Assembly (NCBI GenBank): GCA_920105625.2
Contig: OV050030.1
Coordinates: forward strand, 235,755,889-235,819,888
Reading direction: 5' to 3'
DNA: 64,000 nucleotides
From: Clusia tigrina
Lineage: Eukaryota; Arthropoda; Insecta; Diptera; Clusiidae
The notes below the pieces were generated by a model. That model saw only the letters and a list, made by a program, of their open reading frames with translations, made no database searches and was not told where the DNA came from. Position 1 is the first letter of the stretch; each line of letters begins with the position of its first letter. Positions 26,701-39,309 of the stretch are shown one piece after another. The translations under genes were made by a program, and so were the position numbers.

Positions 26701-27480
26701 GAGGCTGCGAAGCCGACTAAGACACCGACTGAGGCAGAGAGGGGTAGACATAGGAATAGAGAAGGCAGCAGACCCTCAATCGACAGCGGCAACAACTGAG
26801 ACGCCTACAGAGATGCTGACAGAGGCTGCGACGCGGACTGAGATGCCGACTGAAGCAGGTAGAGTAGATATAGGCATAGAGAATGCAGCAGGCCCCCCAA
26901 TCGACAGTGGCAGGTACTGAGACGCCTACAGAGACGCTGAGAGAGGCTGCGACGCCGACTGATGCGGATAGGGGTAGATATAGCCATAGAGAAGGCAGCA
27001 ACCCCCCAATCGACAACGGCAGCGACTGAGATGCCTACAGAGACGTTGACAGAGGCTGCGACGCCGACTGAGGCAGATAGGGGTAGATTTATTCATAGAG
27101 AATGCAACAGACCCCCCAATCGACAGCGGCAGCTACTGAGGCGCCTACAGAGACGCTGAGAGAGGCTGCGACGCCGACTGATGCGAATAGGTTTAGATAT
27201 AACCATAGAGAAGGCAGCAAACCCCCCAATCGACAGCGGCAGCGACTGAGATTCCTACAGAGACGCTGACAAGAGGCTGCGACGCCGACTGAGGCAGATA
27301 GGGGTAGATATAGGCATAGATAAAGCAGCAGACGCCCCCCCCCCCCCCAATCGACAGCGTCAGCGACTGAGACGCCTACAGAGACGCTGACAGAGGCTGC
27401 GACGGTGACAGATGCTGCGCGCCGACTGAGACGCCGACTGAGGCAGAGAGGGGTAGACATAGGCATAGAGAAGGCAGCAG
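26701..27480 (+). repeat. Transition from core copy 2 to the regular higher-order repeat
   Basis: The first part (to about 27160) matches 18438-18900 at an offset of 8263. The sequence then passes through monomers with GCGAATAGGTTTAGATATA and a long C-run (27335-27348) before entering the first 11.4-kb unit at 27481. No gene is present. Confidence 0.8.
27335..27348 (+). repeat. Extended C-run, 14 C
   Basis: The C-run of a monomer is normally five to seven bases. Here it is 14, preceded by GATAAAGCAGCAGACG and followed by AATCGACAGCGTCAGCG. The same flanks surround the other long C-runs in the window. Confidence 0.95.
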
Positions 27481-28519
27481 ACCCCTCAATAGACAGCGGC
27501 AGCGACTGAGACGCTTACAGAGACGTTGACAGAGGCTGCGACGCCGACTGAGACGCCGACTGAGGCAGATAGGGGTAGATTTATTCATAGAGAATGCAGG
27601 AGACCCCCCAATCGACAGCGGCAGCAACTGACCCGCCTACAGAGACGCTGAGAGAGGCTGCGACGCCGACTGATGCGAATAGGTTTAGATATAGCCATAG
27701 AGAAGGCAGCAGACCCCCCAATCGACAGCGGCAGCGGCTGAGACGCCGACTGAGGCAGATACGGGTAGATATTGACATAGAGAAGGCACCAGACCCCCCC
27801 AATCGACTGCGGCAGCGACTGAGACGCCTACAGAGACGCTGACAGAGGCTGCGACGCCGACTGAGGCAGATAGGGGTACATATAGGCATAGAGAAGGCAG
27901 CAGACCCCCTAATCGACAGCGGCAGCGACTGAGACACCTACAGAGACGCTGACAGAGGCTGCGACGCCGACTGAGGCAGATAGGGGTAGATATTGGCATA
28001 GAGAATGCAGCAGACCCCCCAATCAACGGCGGCAGCGACTGAGATGCCTAGAGAGGCTGACAGAGGCTGCGACGCCGACTAAGATGCCGACTGAGGTAGG
28101 TAGGGGTAGATATTAGCATAGAGAAGGCAGCAGACCCCCCCAATCGACAGCGGAAGCGACTGAGACGCCTACAGAGACGCTGACAGAGGCTGCGACGCCG
28201 ACTAACACGCCGACTGATGCAGATAGGGGTAGACATAGGCATAGAGAAGGCAGCAGAACCCCAATCAACGGCGGCAGAGACTGAGACGCTTACAGAGATG
28301 CTGACAGAGGCTGCGACGCCGACTGAGACGCCAACTGAGGCAGATAGGGGTAGATATAGGCATAGAAAAGGCAGCATACCCCCAATCGACAGCGGCACCG
28401 ACTGAGACACCTACAGAGACGCTGACAGAAGCTGCGACGCCGACTGAGGCAGATAGGGGTAGATATTGGCATAGAGAAGGCAGCAGACCCACCCAATCAA
28501 CAGCGGCAGCGACTGAGAC

Positions 28520-30080
28520 GCCTACAGAGACGCTGACAGAGGCTGCGACGCCGACTAAGACACCGACTGAGGCAGAGAGGGGTAGACATAGGCATAGAGA
28601 AGGCAGCAGACCCCCAATCGACAGCGGCAACAAGTGAGACGCCTACAGAGACGCGGACAGAGGCTGCGACGCCGACTGAGATGCCGAATGAAAGAGGTAG
28701 GGGTAGATATAGGCATAGAGAATGCAGCAGACCCCCCAATCGACAGCGGCAGCGACTGAGACGCTTACAGAGATGCTGACAGAGGCTTCGACTCCGACTG
28801 AGGCGCCGACTGAGGCAGAGAGGGGTAGAAATAGGAATAGAGAAGGCAGCAGACCCCTATAGAGAGCGGCAACAACTGAGACGCCTACAGAGATGCTGAC
28901 AGAGGCTGCGACGAAGACTGAGATGCCGACTGAAACAGGTAGGGGTAAATATAGGCATAGAGAAGGCAGCAGACCCCCCAATAGACAACGGCAGCGACTG
29001 AGATGCCTACAGAGACGCTGACAAGAGGCTGCGACGCCATCTGAGACGCCGAATGAGGCAGATAGGGGTAGATATAGGCATAGAGAATGCAGCAGACCCC
29101 CCCAGTCGACAGCGGCAGGTACTGAGACGCCTACAGAGACGCTGAGAGAGGCTGCGACGCCGACTGATGCGTATAGGGGTAGATATAGCCATAGAGAAGG
29201 CAGCAGACCCCCAATCGACAGCGGCAACAAGTGAGACGCCTACAGAGACGCGGACAGAGGCTGCGACGCCGACTGAGATGCCGAATGAAAGAGGTAGGGG
29301 TAGATATAGGCATAGAGAATGCAGCAGACCCCCCTATCGACGGCGGCAGCGACTGAGACGCCTAGAGAGACGCTGACAGAGGCTGCGACGCCGACTGACA
29401 CGCCGACTGAGACGCCGACTGAGGCATATAAGGGTAGATATTGGCATAGAGAAGGCAGCAGACCCCCCAATCGACAGCGGCAGCGACTGAGACGCCTACA
29501 GAGGCGCTGACAGAGGCTGCGAAGCCGACTTTGACGCCGACTGAGGCGCGTAGGGGTAGATATAGGCATAGAGAAGGCAGCAGACCCACCAATCGACAGC
29601 GGCAACAACTGAGACGCATACAAAGACGCTGATAGAGGCTGCGACGCCGACTGAGTTGCCGACTGAGGCAGATGGGGGTAGAAATAGGAATACAGAAGGC
29701 AGCAGACCCCCCAATCGACAGCGGCAGCGACTGAGACGCCTATAGAGACGCTGACAGAGGGTGCGACGCTTACAGATGCTGCGACGCCGACTGAGACGCC
29801 GGCTGAGGCAGAGAGGGGTAGACATAGGCATATAGAAGGCATCAGACCCCCCAATCGACAGCGGCAGCGACTGAGACGCATACAGAGACGCTGACATAGG
29901 CTGCGACGCCGACTGAGACGCCGACTGAGGCAGATAGGGGTAGACATAGGCATAGAGAAGGCAGCAGCCCCCCAATCGACAGCGGCAGCGACTGAGACGC
30001 CTACAGAGACGTTGACAGAGGCTGCGACGCCCACTGAGACGCAGACTGAGGCAGATTGGGGTAGATTTATTCATAGAGAA
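28520..30080 (+). repeat. Internal linker duplication, first copy (related to 35460-37140)
   Basis: Monomer order with CGGCAACAAGTGAGACGCC and CGAATGAAAGAGGTAGG (29167-29376) recurs at 36096-36305, an offset of 6929 growing to about 7053 near 29362/36415. The second copy contains an extra monomer near 36310-36430. The same pair is repeated in unit 2 (about 39920-41470 and 46860-48540), so this duplication predates the 11.4-kb unit amplification. Confidence 0.85.
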
Positions 30081-30312
30081 TGCAGCAGACCCCCCAATCG
30101 ACAGCGGCAGCTACTGAGACGCCTAGAGAGACGCTGACAGAGGCTGCGACGCCGACTGATGCGAATAGGTTTAGATATAGCCATAGAGAAGGCAGCAGAC
30201 CCCCCAATCGACAGCGTCAGCGACTGAGATGCCTACAGAGACGCTGACAAGAGGCTGCGACGCCGACTGAGGCAGATAGGGGTAGATATAGGCATAGATA
30301 AAGCAGCAGACG

Positions 30313-30327
30313 CCCCCCCCCCCCCCC
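30313..30327 (+). repeat. Extended C-run, 15 C
   Basis: The longest C-run I found in the window, with the same GATAAAGCAGCAGACG and AATCGACAGCGTCAGCG flanks. The corresponding site in unit 2 (41704-41712) has 9 C, so the run has changed by six bases between otherwise nearly identical units. Confidence 0.95.
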
Positions 30328-30354
30328 AATCGACAGCGTCAGCGACTGAGACGC

Positions 30355-33300
30355 CTACAGAGACGCTGACAGAGGCTGCGACGCTGACAGAGGCTGCGAC
30401 GCCGACTGAGTTGCCGACTGAGGCAGATAGGGGCAGATATAGGCATACAGAAGGCAGCAGACCCCCCAATCGAAAGCGGCAGCGACTGAGACACCTACAG
30501 AGACGCTGACATATTCTGCGACGCCGACTGAGGCAGATAGGGGTAAATATTGGCATAGAGAAGGCAACAGACCCGCCCAATCAACAGCGGGCGCGACTGA
30601 GACGCCTACAGAGATGCTGACAGAGGCTGCGAAGCCGACTAAGACACCGACTGAGGCAGATAGGGGTAGATATAGCCATAGAGAAGGCAGCAGACCCCCC
30701 AATCGACAACGGCAGCGACTGAGATGCCTACAGAGACGCTGACAAGAGGCTGCGACGCCCACTGAGTTGCCGACTGAGGCAGATCGGGGTAGATATAGGC
30801 ATAGAGAAGGCAGCAGACCCCCCAATCGAAAGCGGCAGCGACTGAGACACCTACAGAGACGCTGACATATTCTGCGACGCCGACTGAGGCAGATAGGGGT
30901 AAATATTTGCACAGAGAAGGCAACAGACCCCCCCAATCAACAGGGGCAGCGACTGAGCCGCCTACAGAGATGCTGACAGAGGCTGCGAAGCCGACTAAGA
31001 CTCCGACTGAGGCAGAAAGGGGTAGACATAGGAATAGAGAAGGCAACAGACCCTCAATCGACAGCGGCAACAACTGAGACGCCTACAGAGATGCTGACAG
31101 AGGCTGCGACGCTGACTGAGAGGCCGACTGAAACAGGTAGGGGTAGATATAGGCATAGAGAATGCAGCAGACCCCCAAAATCGACAGCGGCAGGTACTGA
31201 GACGCCTACAGAGACGCTGAGAGAGGCTGCGACGCCGACTGATGCGGATAGGGGTAGATATAGCCATAGAGAAGGCAGCAGACCCCCCAATCGACAGCGG
31301 CAGCGACTGAGACGCATTCAGAGAGGCTGACAGAGGCTGCGACGCTGACTGAGACGCCGACTGAGGCAGATAAGGGTAGACATAGGCATAGAGAAGGTAG
31401 CAGAACCCCAATCAACGGCGGCAGAGACTGAGACGCTTACAGAGATGCTGACAGAGGCTCCGACGCCGACTGAGGCGCCAACTGAGGCAGATAGGGGTAG
31501 ATATAGGCATAGAAAAGGCAGCATACCCCCAATCGACAGCGGCACCGACTGAGACACCTACAGAGACGCTGACAGAGGCTGCGACGCCGACTGAGGCAGA
31601 TAGGGGTAGATATTGGCATAGAGAAGGCAGCAGACCCCCCAATCAACAGCGGCAGCGACTGAGACGCCTACAGAGATGCTGACAGAGGCTGCGACGGCGA
31701 CTAAGACGTCGACTGAGGCAGAGAGGGGTAGACATAGGCATAGAGAAGGCAGCAGACCCCCAATCGACAGCAGCAACAAGTGAGACGCCTACAGAAACGC
31801 TGACAGAGGCTGCGACGCCGACTGAGATGCCGAATGAAAGAGGTAGGGGTAGATATAGGCATAAATAATGCAGCAGACCCCCCAAACAACAGCGGCAGGT
31901 ACTGAGACGCCTACAGAGACGCTGAGAGAGGCTGCGATGCGGATAGGGGTAGATATAGCCATAGAGAAGGCAGCCGACCAATCGAACACGGCAGCGACTG
32001 AGATGCCTACAGAGACGCTGACAGAGGCTGCGACGCCGCCTGAGTTGTCGACCGAGGCAGATAGGGGTAGATATAGGCATACACAAGTCAGCAGACCCTT
32101 CAATCGACAGCGGCAGCGACTGAGACACCTACAGAGACGCTGACAGAGGCTGCGACGCCGACTGAGGCAGATAGGGGTAGATATTGGCATAGAGAATGCA
32201 GCAGACCCCCCAATCGACGGCGACAGCGACTGTGACGCCTAGAGATACGCTGACAGATGCTGCGACGCCGACTGAGACGCCGACTGAGGCAGAGAGGGGT
32301 AGACATAGGCATAGAGAAGGCAGCAGACACCCCAATCGACAGTGGCAACAAATGAGACACCTACATATACGCTGACAGAGGCTGCGAAGCCGACTGAGGC
32401 AGAGAAGGGTAAATATTGGCATAGAGAAGGCAGCAGACCCCCCCAATCGACAGCGGCAGCGACTGAGACACCTACAGAGGCGCTGACAGACGCTGCGAAG
32501 CCGACTGAGACGCCGACTGAGACGCCGACTGAGTCAGATAGGGGTAGATATAGGCATAGACAAGGCAGCAGATGCCCCAATCGACAGCGGCAGCGACTGA
32601 GACGCATTCAGAGAGGCTGACAGAGGCAGTGACGCTGACTGAGACGCCGAATGAGGCAGATAAGGATAGACATAGGCATAGAGAAGGCAGCAGACCCCCC
32701 AATCGACAGCGGCAGCGACTAAGACACCTACAGAGACGCTGACAGAGGCTGCGACGCCGACTGAGGCAGATAGGGGTAAATATTGGCATAGAGAAGGCAG
32801 CAGACCCCCCCAATCAACAGCGGCAGCGACTGAGACGCCTACAGAGATGCTGACAGAGGCTGCGAAGCCGACTAAGACGCCGACTGAGGCAGAGAGGGGT
32901 AGATATAGGTATACAGAAGGCAGCAGACCCCCAATCGACAGCGGCAGCGACTGAGACGCCTACAGACACGCTGACAGAGGCTGCGACGCCGACTGAGGCA
33001 GATAGGGGTATATATTGACATAGAGAATGCCGCAGACCCCCCAATCGACGGCGGCAGCGACTGAGACGCCTATAGAGACACTGACAGAGGCTGCGACGCT
33101 GACTGATGCTGCGACGCCGACTGAGACGCCGACTGAGGCAGAGAGGGGTAGATAAGCATAGATAAGGCAGCTCACACCCCAATCGACAGCGGCAGCGACT
33201 GAGACACCTACAGAGACGCTGACAGAGGCTGCGACTCCGACTGAGGCAGATAGGGGTAAATATTGGCGCAGAGAAGGCAACAGACCCCCCCAATCAACAG

Positions 33301-35480
33301 CGGCAGCGACTGAGACGCCTACAGAGTTGCTGACAGAGGCTGCGAAGCCGACTAAGACACCGACTGAGGCAGAGAGGGGTAGACATAGGAACAGAGAAGG
33401 CAGCAGACCCTCAATCGACAGCGGCAACAACTGAGACGCCTACAGAGATGCTGACAGAGGCTGCGACGCGGACTGAGATGCCGACTGAAGCAGGTAGAGT
33501 AGATATAGGCATAGAGAATGCAGCAGGCCCCCCAATCGACAGCGGCAGGTACTGAGTCGCCTACAGAGACGCTGAGAGAGGCTGCGACGCCGACTGATGC
33601 GGATAGGGGTAGATATAGCCATAGAGAAGGCAGCACACCCCCCAATCGACAACGGCAGCGACTGAGATGCCTACAGAGACGTTGACAGAGGCTGCGACGC
33701 CGACTGAGGCAGATAGGGGTAGATTTATTCATAGAGAATGCAACAGACCCCCCAATCGATAGCGGCAGCTACTGAGACGCCTACAGAGACGCTGAGAGAG
33801 GCTGCGACGCCGACTGATGCGGATAGGGGTAGATATAGCCATAGAGAAGGCAGCACACCCCCCAATCGACAACGGCAGCGACTGAGATGCCTACAGAGAC
33901 GCTGACAAGAGGCTGCGACGCCGACTGAGTTGTCGTCTGAGGCAGATTGGGGTAGATATAGGTATAAAGAAGGCAGCAGACCCCCCATTCGACAGCGGCA
34001 GCGGCTGAGACGCCTAAAAATCGCTGACAGAGGCTGCGACGCCGACTGAGCCAGATAGGGGTAGATATTGGCATAGAGAATGCAGCAGACCCTCCAATCG
34101 ACGGCGGCAGCAACTGAGACGCCAAGAGAGACGCTGACAGACGCTGCGAAGCCGACTGAGACGCCGACTGAGTCAGATAGGGGTAGATATAGGCATAGAC
34201 AAGGCAGCAGATGCCCCAATCGACAGCGGCAGCGACTGAGACGCATTCAGAGAGGCTGACAGAGGCAGCGACGCTGACTGAGACGCCGACTGAGGCAGAT
34301 AAGGATAGACATAGGCATAGAGAAGGCAGCAGACCCCCCAATCGACAGCGGCAGCGACTAAGACGCTTACAGAGATGCTGACAGAGGCTTCGACGCCGAC
34401 TGAGACGCCGACTGAGGCAGATAGGGGTAGATATAGGCATAGAGAAGGCAGCAGACCCCCCAATCGACAGCGGCAGCGACTAAGACACCTACAGAGACGC
34501 TGACAGAGGCTGCGACGCCGACTGAGGCAGATAGGGGTAAATATTGGCATAGAGAAGGCAGCAGACCCCCCAATCAACAGCGGCAGCGACTGAGACGCCT
34601 ACAGAGATGCAGACAGAGGCTGCGAAGACGACTAAGACGCCGACTGAGGCAGAGAGGGGTAGAAATAGGAATAGAGAAGGCAACACACCCCCAATAGACA
34701 GCGGCAACAACTGAGACGCCTACAGAGATGCTGACAGAGGCTGCGACGCAGACTGAGATGCCGACTGAAACAGGTAGGGGTAGATATAGGCATAGAGAAG
34801 GCAGCAGACCCCTAAATCGACAGCGGCAGGTACTGAGACGCCTACAGAGACCCTGAGAGAGGCTGCGACGCCGACTGATGCGGATAGGGGTAGATATAGC
34901 CATAGAGAAGGCAGCAGACCCCCCAACCGACAACGGCAGCGACTGAGATGCCTACAGAGACGCTGACAAGAGGCTGCGACGCCGACAGAGGCTGCGACGC
35001 CCACTGAGTTGCCGACTGAGGCAGATAGGGGTAGATATAGGTATACAGAAGGCAGCAGACCCCCAATCGACAGCGGCAGCGACTGAGACGCCTACAGACA
35101 CGCTGACAGAGGCTGCGACGCCGACTGAGGCAGATAGGGGTATATATTGACATAGACAATGCCGCAGACCCCCCAATCGACGGCGGCAGCGACTGAGACG
35201 CCTATAGAGACACTGACAGAGGCTGCGACGCTGACTGATGCTGCGACGCCGACTGAGACGCCGACTGAGGCAGAGAGGGGTAGATAGGCATAGATAAGGC
35301 AGCTCACACCCCAATCGACAGCGGCAGCGACTGAGACACCTACAGAGACGCTGACAGAGGCTGCGACGCCGACTGAGGCAGATAGGGGTAAATATTGGCG
35401 CAGAGAAGGCAACAGACCCCCCAATCAACACCGGCAGCGACTGAGGCGCCTACAGAGTTGCTGACAGAGGCTGCGAAGCC
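30355..35480 (+). repeat. Core block, copy 3 (inside unit 1)
   Basis: Same monomer order as core copies 1, 2 and 4. Markers: CAATCAACGGCGGCAGAGAC at 31409 and the C-run-less junction near 31968. A 12-bp deletion near 31936 (GGCTGCGATGCGGATAGG where the other copies have an extra GACGCC-type unit) is specific to this copy. The end anchor at about 35340 is 4701 bp from the start anchor at 30639. Confidence 0.9.
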
Positions 35481-38400
35481 GACTAAGACACCGACTGAGG
35501 CAGAGAGGGGTAGACATAGGCATAGAGAAGGCAGCAGACCCCCAATCGACAGCGGCAACAAGTGAGACGCCTACAGAGACGCGGACAGAGGCTGCGACGC
35601 CGACTGAGATGCCGAATGAAAGAGGTAGGGGTAGATATAGGCATAGAGAATGCAGCAGACCCCCCAATCGACAGCGGCAGCGACTGAGACGCATACTGAG
35701 ATGCTGACAGAGGCTTCGACTCCGACTGAGGCGCCGACTGAGGCAGAGAGGGGTAGAAATAGGAATAGAGAAGGCAGCAGACCCCCAATAGACAGCGGCA
35801 ACAACTGAGACGCCTACAGAGATGCTGACAGAGGCTGCGACGAAGACTGAGATGCCGACTGAAACAGGTAGGGGTAAATATAGGCATAGAGAAGGCAGCA
35901 GACCCCCCAATAGACAACGGCAGCGACTGAGATGCCTACAGAGACGCTGACAAGAGGCTGCGACGCCATCTGAGACGCCGAATGAGGCAGATAGGGGTAG
36001 ATATAGGCATAGAGAATGCAGCAGACCCCCCCAATCGACAGCGGCAGGTACTGAGACGCCTACAGAGACGCTGAGAGAGGCTGCGACGCCGACTGATGCG
36101 TATAGGGGTAGATATAGCCATAGAGAAGGCAGCAGACCCCCAATCGACAGCGGCAACAAGTGAGACGCCTACAGAGACGCGGACAGAGGCTGCGACGCCG
36201 ACTGAGATGCCGAATGAAAGAGGTAGGGGTAGATATAGGCATAGAGAATGCAGCAGACCCCCCTATCGACGGCGGCAGCGACTGAGACGCCTAGAGAGAC
36301 GCTGACAGAGGCTGCGACGCCGACTGAGATGCCGACTGAGGTATGTAGGGGTAGATATAGGCATAGAGAAGGCAGCAGACCCCCCCCAATCGACAGCGGC
36401 AGCAACTGAGACGCCTACATAGACGTTGACAATGGCTGCGATGCCGACTGACACGCCGACTGAGACGCCGACTGAGGCATATAAGGGTAGATATTGGCAT
36501 AGAGAAGGCAGCAGACCCCCCAATCGACAGCGGCAGCGACTGAGACGCCTACAGAGGCGCTGACAGAGGCTGCGAAGCCGACTTTGACGCCGACTGAGGC
36601 GCGTAGGGGTAGATATAGGCATAGAGAAGGCAGCAGACCCACCAATCGACAGCGGCAACAACTGAGACGCATACAAAGACGCTGATAGAGGCTGCGACGC
36701 CGACTGAGTTGCCGACTGAGGCAGATGGGGGTAGAAATAGGAATACAGAAGGCAGCAGACCCCCCAATCGACAGCGGCAGCGACTGAGACGCCTATAGAG
36801 ACGCTGACAGAGGGTGCGACGCTTACAGATGCTGCGACGCCGACTGAGACGCCGGCTGAGGCAGAGAGGGGTAGACATAGGCATATAGAAGGCATCAGAC
36901 CCCCCAATCGACAGCGGCAGCGACTGAGACGCCTACAGAGACGCTGACATAGGCTGCGACGCCGACTGAGACGCCGACTGAGACGCCGACTGAGGCAGAT
37001 AGGGGTAGACATAGGCATAGAGAAGGCAGCAGCCCCCCAATCGACAGCGGCAGCGACTGAGACGCCTACAGATACGTTGACAGAGGCTGCGACGCCCACT
37101 GAGACGCAGACTGAGGCAGATAGGGGTAGATTTATTCATAGAGAATGCAGCAGACCCCCCAATCGACAGCGGCAGCTACTGAGACGCCTAGAGAGACGCT
37201 GACAGGGGCTGCGACGCCGACTGATGCGAATAGGTTTAGATATAGCCATAGAGAAGGCAGCAGACCCCCCAATCGACAGCGTCAGCGACTGAGATGCCTA
37301 CAGAGACGCTGACAAGAGGCTGCGACGCCGACTGAGGCAGAGAGGGGTAGATATAGGCATAGATAAAGCAGCAGACGCCCCCCCCCCAATCGACAGCGTC
37401 AGCGACTGAGACGCCTATAGAGACGCTGACAGAGGCTGCGACGCTGACAGAGGCTGCGACGCCGACTGAGTTGCCGACTGAGGCAGATAGGGGTAGATAT
37501 AGGCATACAGAAGGCAGCAGACCCCCCAACGGACAGCGGCAGCGACTGAGACGCCTACAGAGACGCTGACAGAGGCTGCGACGGTGACAGATGCTGCGCG
37601 CCGACTGAGACGCCGACTGAGGCAGAGAGGGGTAGACATAGGCATAGAGAAGGCAGCAGACAACCCAATCGACAGCGGCAACAAATGAGACGCCTACATA
37701 GACGCTGACAGAGGCTGCGAAGCCGACTGAGACGCCGACTGAGGCAGAGAAAGGTAGATATTGGCATAGAGAAGGCAGCAGACCCCCCAATCGACAGCGG
37801 CAGCGACTGAGACACCTACAGAGACGCTGACAGAGGCTGCGAAGCCGACTGAGACGCCGACTGAGGCAGATAGGGGTAGATATAGGCATAGACAAGGCAG
37901 CATACCCCCCAATCGACAGCGGCAGCGACTGAGACGCATTCAGAGAGGCTGACAGAGGCTGCGACGCTGATTGAGACGCCGACTGAGGCAGATAAGGGTA
38001 GACATAGGCATAGAGAAGGCAGCAGACCCCCCCAATCGACAGCGGCAGCGACTGAGACGCTTACAGAGATGCTGACAGAGGCTGCAACGCTGACTGAGAC
38101 GCCGACTGAGGCAGATAGGGGTAGATATAGGCATAGAGAATGCAGCAGACCCCCTAATCGACAGCGGCAGCGACTGAGACACCTACAGAGACGCTGACAG
38201 AGGCTGCGACGCCGACTGAGGCAGATAGGGGAAAATATTGGCATAGAGAAGGCAACAGACCCGCCCAATCAACAGCGGCCGCGACTGAGACGCCTACAGA
38301 GATGCTGACAGAGGCTGCGAAGCCGACTAAGACGCCGACTGAGGCAGATAGGGGTAGATATAGCCATAGAGAAGGCAGTAGACCCCCAATCGACAACGGC

Positions 38401-38881
38401 AGCGACTGAGATGCCTACAGAGATGCTGACAAGAGGCTGCGACGCCGACAGAGGCTGCGACGCCCACTGAGTTGCCGACTGAGGCAGATAGGGGTAGATA
38501 TAGGCATACAGAAGGCAGCAGATCCCCCAATCGACAGCGGCAGCGACTGAGACGCCTACAGAGACGTTGACAGAGGCTGCGACGCCGACTGAGACGCCAA
38601 CTGAGGCAGATAGGGGTAGATTTATTCATAGAGAATGCAACCAACCCCCCAATCAACAGCGGCAGATACTGAGACGCCTACAGAGACGTTGACAGAGGCT
38701 GCGACGCCGACTGAGGCAGATAGGGGTATATATTGGCATAGAGAATACGGCAGACCCCCCAATCGACGGTGGCAGCGACTGAGACGCCTAGAGAGACACT
38801 GACAGAGGCTGCGACGCTGACAGATGCTGCGACGCCGACTGAGGCAGAGAGGGGTAGACATAGGCATAGAGAAGGCAGCAG
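35481..38881 (+). repeat. Second linker of unit 1
   Basis: Begins with monomers of the 28.5-30.1-kb type (internal duplication) and continues with the GATAAAGC/C-run monomer (37378-37387) and monomers of the linker L type (about 37680-38300, related to 9050-9620). Repeated in unit 2 at 46870-50277 with offsets of 11393-11405. No gene is present. Confidence 0.85.
37378..37387 (+). repeat. Extended C-run, 10 C
   Basis: Same flanks as the other long C-runs. The corresponding site in unit 2 (48771-48783) has 13 C. Confidence 0.95.
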
Positions 38882-39199
38882 ACCCCTCAATAGACAGCGG
38901 CAGCGACTGAGACGCTTACAGAGACGTTGACAGAGGCTGCGACGCCGACTGAGACGCCGACTGAGGCAGATAGGGGTAGATTTATTCATAGAGAATGCAG
39001 GAGACCCCCCAATCGACAGCGGCAGCAACTGACCCGCCTACAGAGACGCTGAGAGAGGCTGCGACGCCGACTGATGCGAATAGGTTTAGATATAGCCATA
39101 GAGAAGGCAGCAGACCCCCCAATCGACAGCGGCAGCGGCTGAGACGCCGACTGAGGCAGATACGGGTAGATATTGACATAGAGAAGGCACCAGACCCCC

Positions 39200-39309
39200 C
39201 AATCGACTGCGGCAGCGACTGAGACGCCTACAGAGACGCTGACAGAGGCTGCGACGCCGACTGAGGCAGATAGGGGTACATATAGGCATAGAGAAGGCAG
39301 CAGACCCCC
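39200..39309 (+). repeat. Representative basic monomer, 110 bp
   Basis: This copy and the next (39310-39419) show the shortest common form. Starting from GACTGA, the monomer reads as fifteen 6-bp blocks: first GAC-like blocks (GACTGA, GACGCC, TACAGA), then TAG-like blocks (TAGGGG, TAGATA, TAGGCA). The last 20 bp are the C-run and the segment AATCGACAGCGGCAGC. The consensus has eight CpGs, all in the 60 bp that follow the C-run, spaced by multiples of three. The length of 110 is 2 modulo 3, so reading frames rotate from copy to copy. Confidence 0.95.

Larger units (their letters stand above)
27481..38881 (+). repeat. Higher-order repeat unit 1, about 11.4 kb
   Basis: A block of roughly 97 monomers (by length) that reappears as a whole at 38882-50277. 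Both start at ACCCCTCAATAGACAGCGG (27481, 38882) and the same start occurs again at 50278. Offsets between units stay at 11385-11405 bp across the whole length: 11391 near 30233, 11385 near 30639, 11395 near 33352, 11405 near 36549, 11396 near 38678. Inside the unit the order is linker (27.5-30.3 kb), core copy 3 (30.36-35.48 kb) and a second linker (35.5-38.9 kb). The two linkers share a further internal duplication of about 1.5 kb. Confidence 0.93.

Noticed and set aside
27335..27348. G-quadruplex from the long C/G run
   Set aside because: A single long G tract could fold on the - strand, but neighbouring G tracts are only four to six bases and about 35-110 bp apart, so there is no standard four-tract motif across the monomer. 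It is kept only as a hypervariable run.
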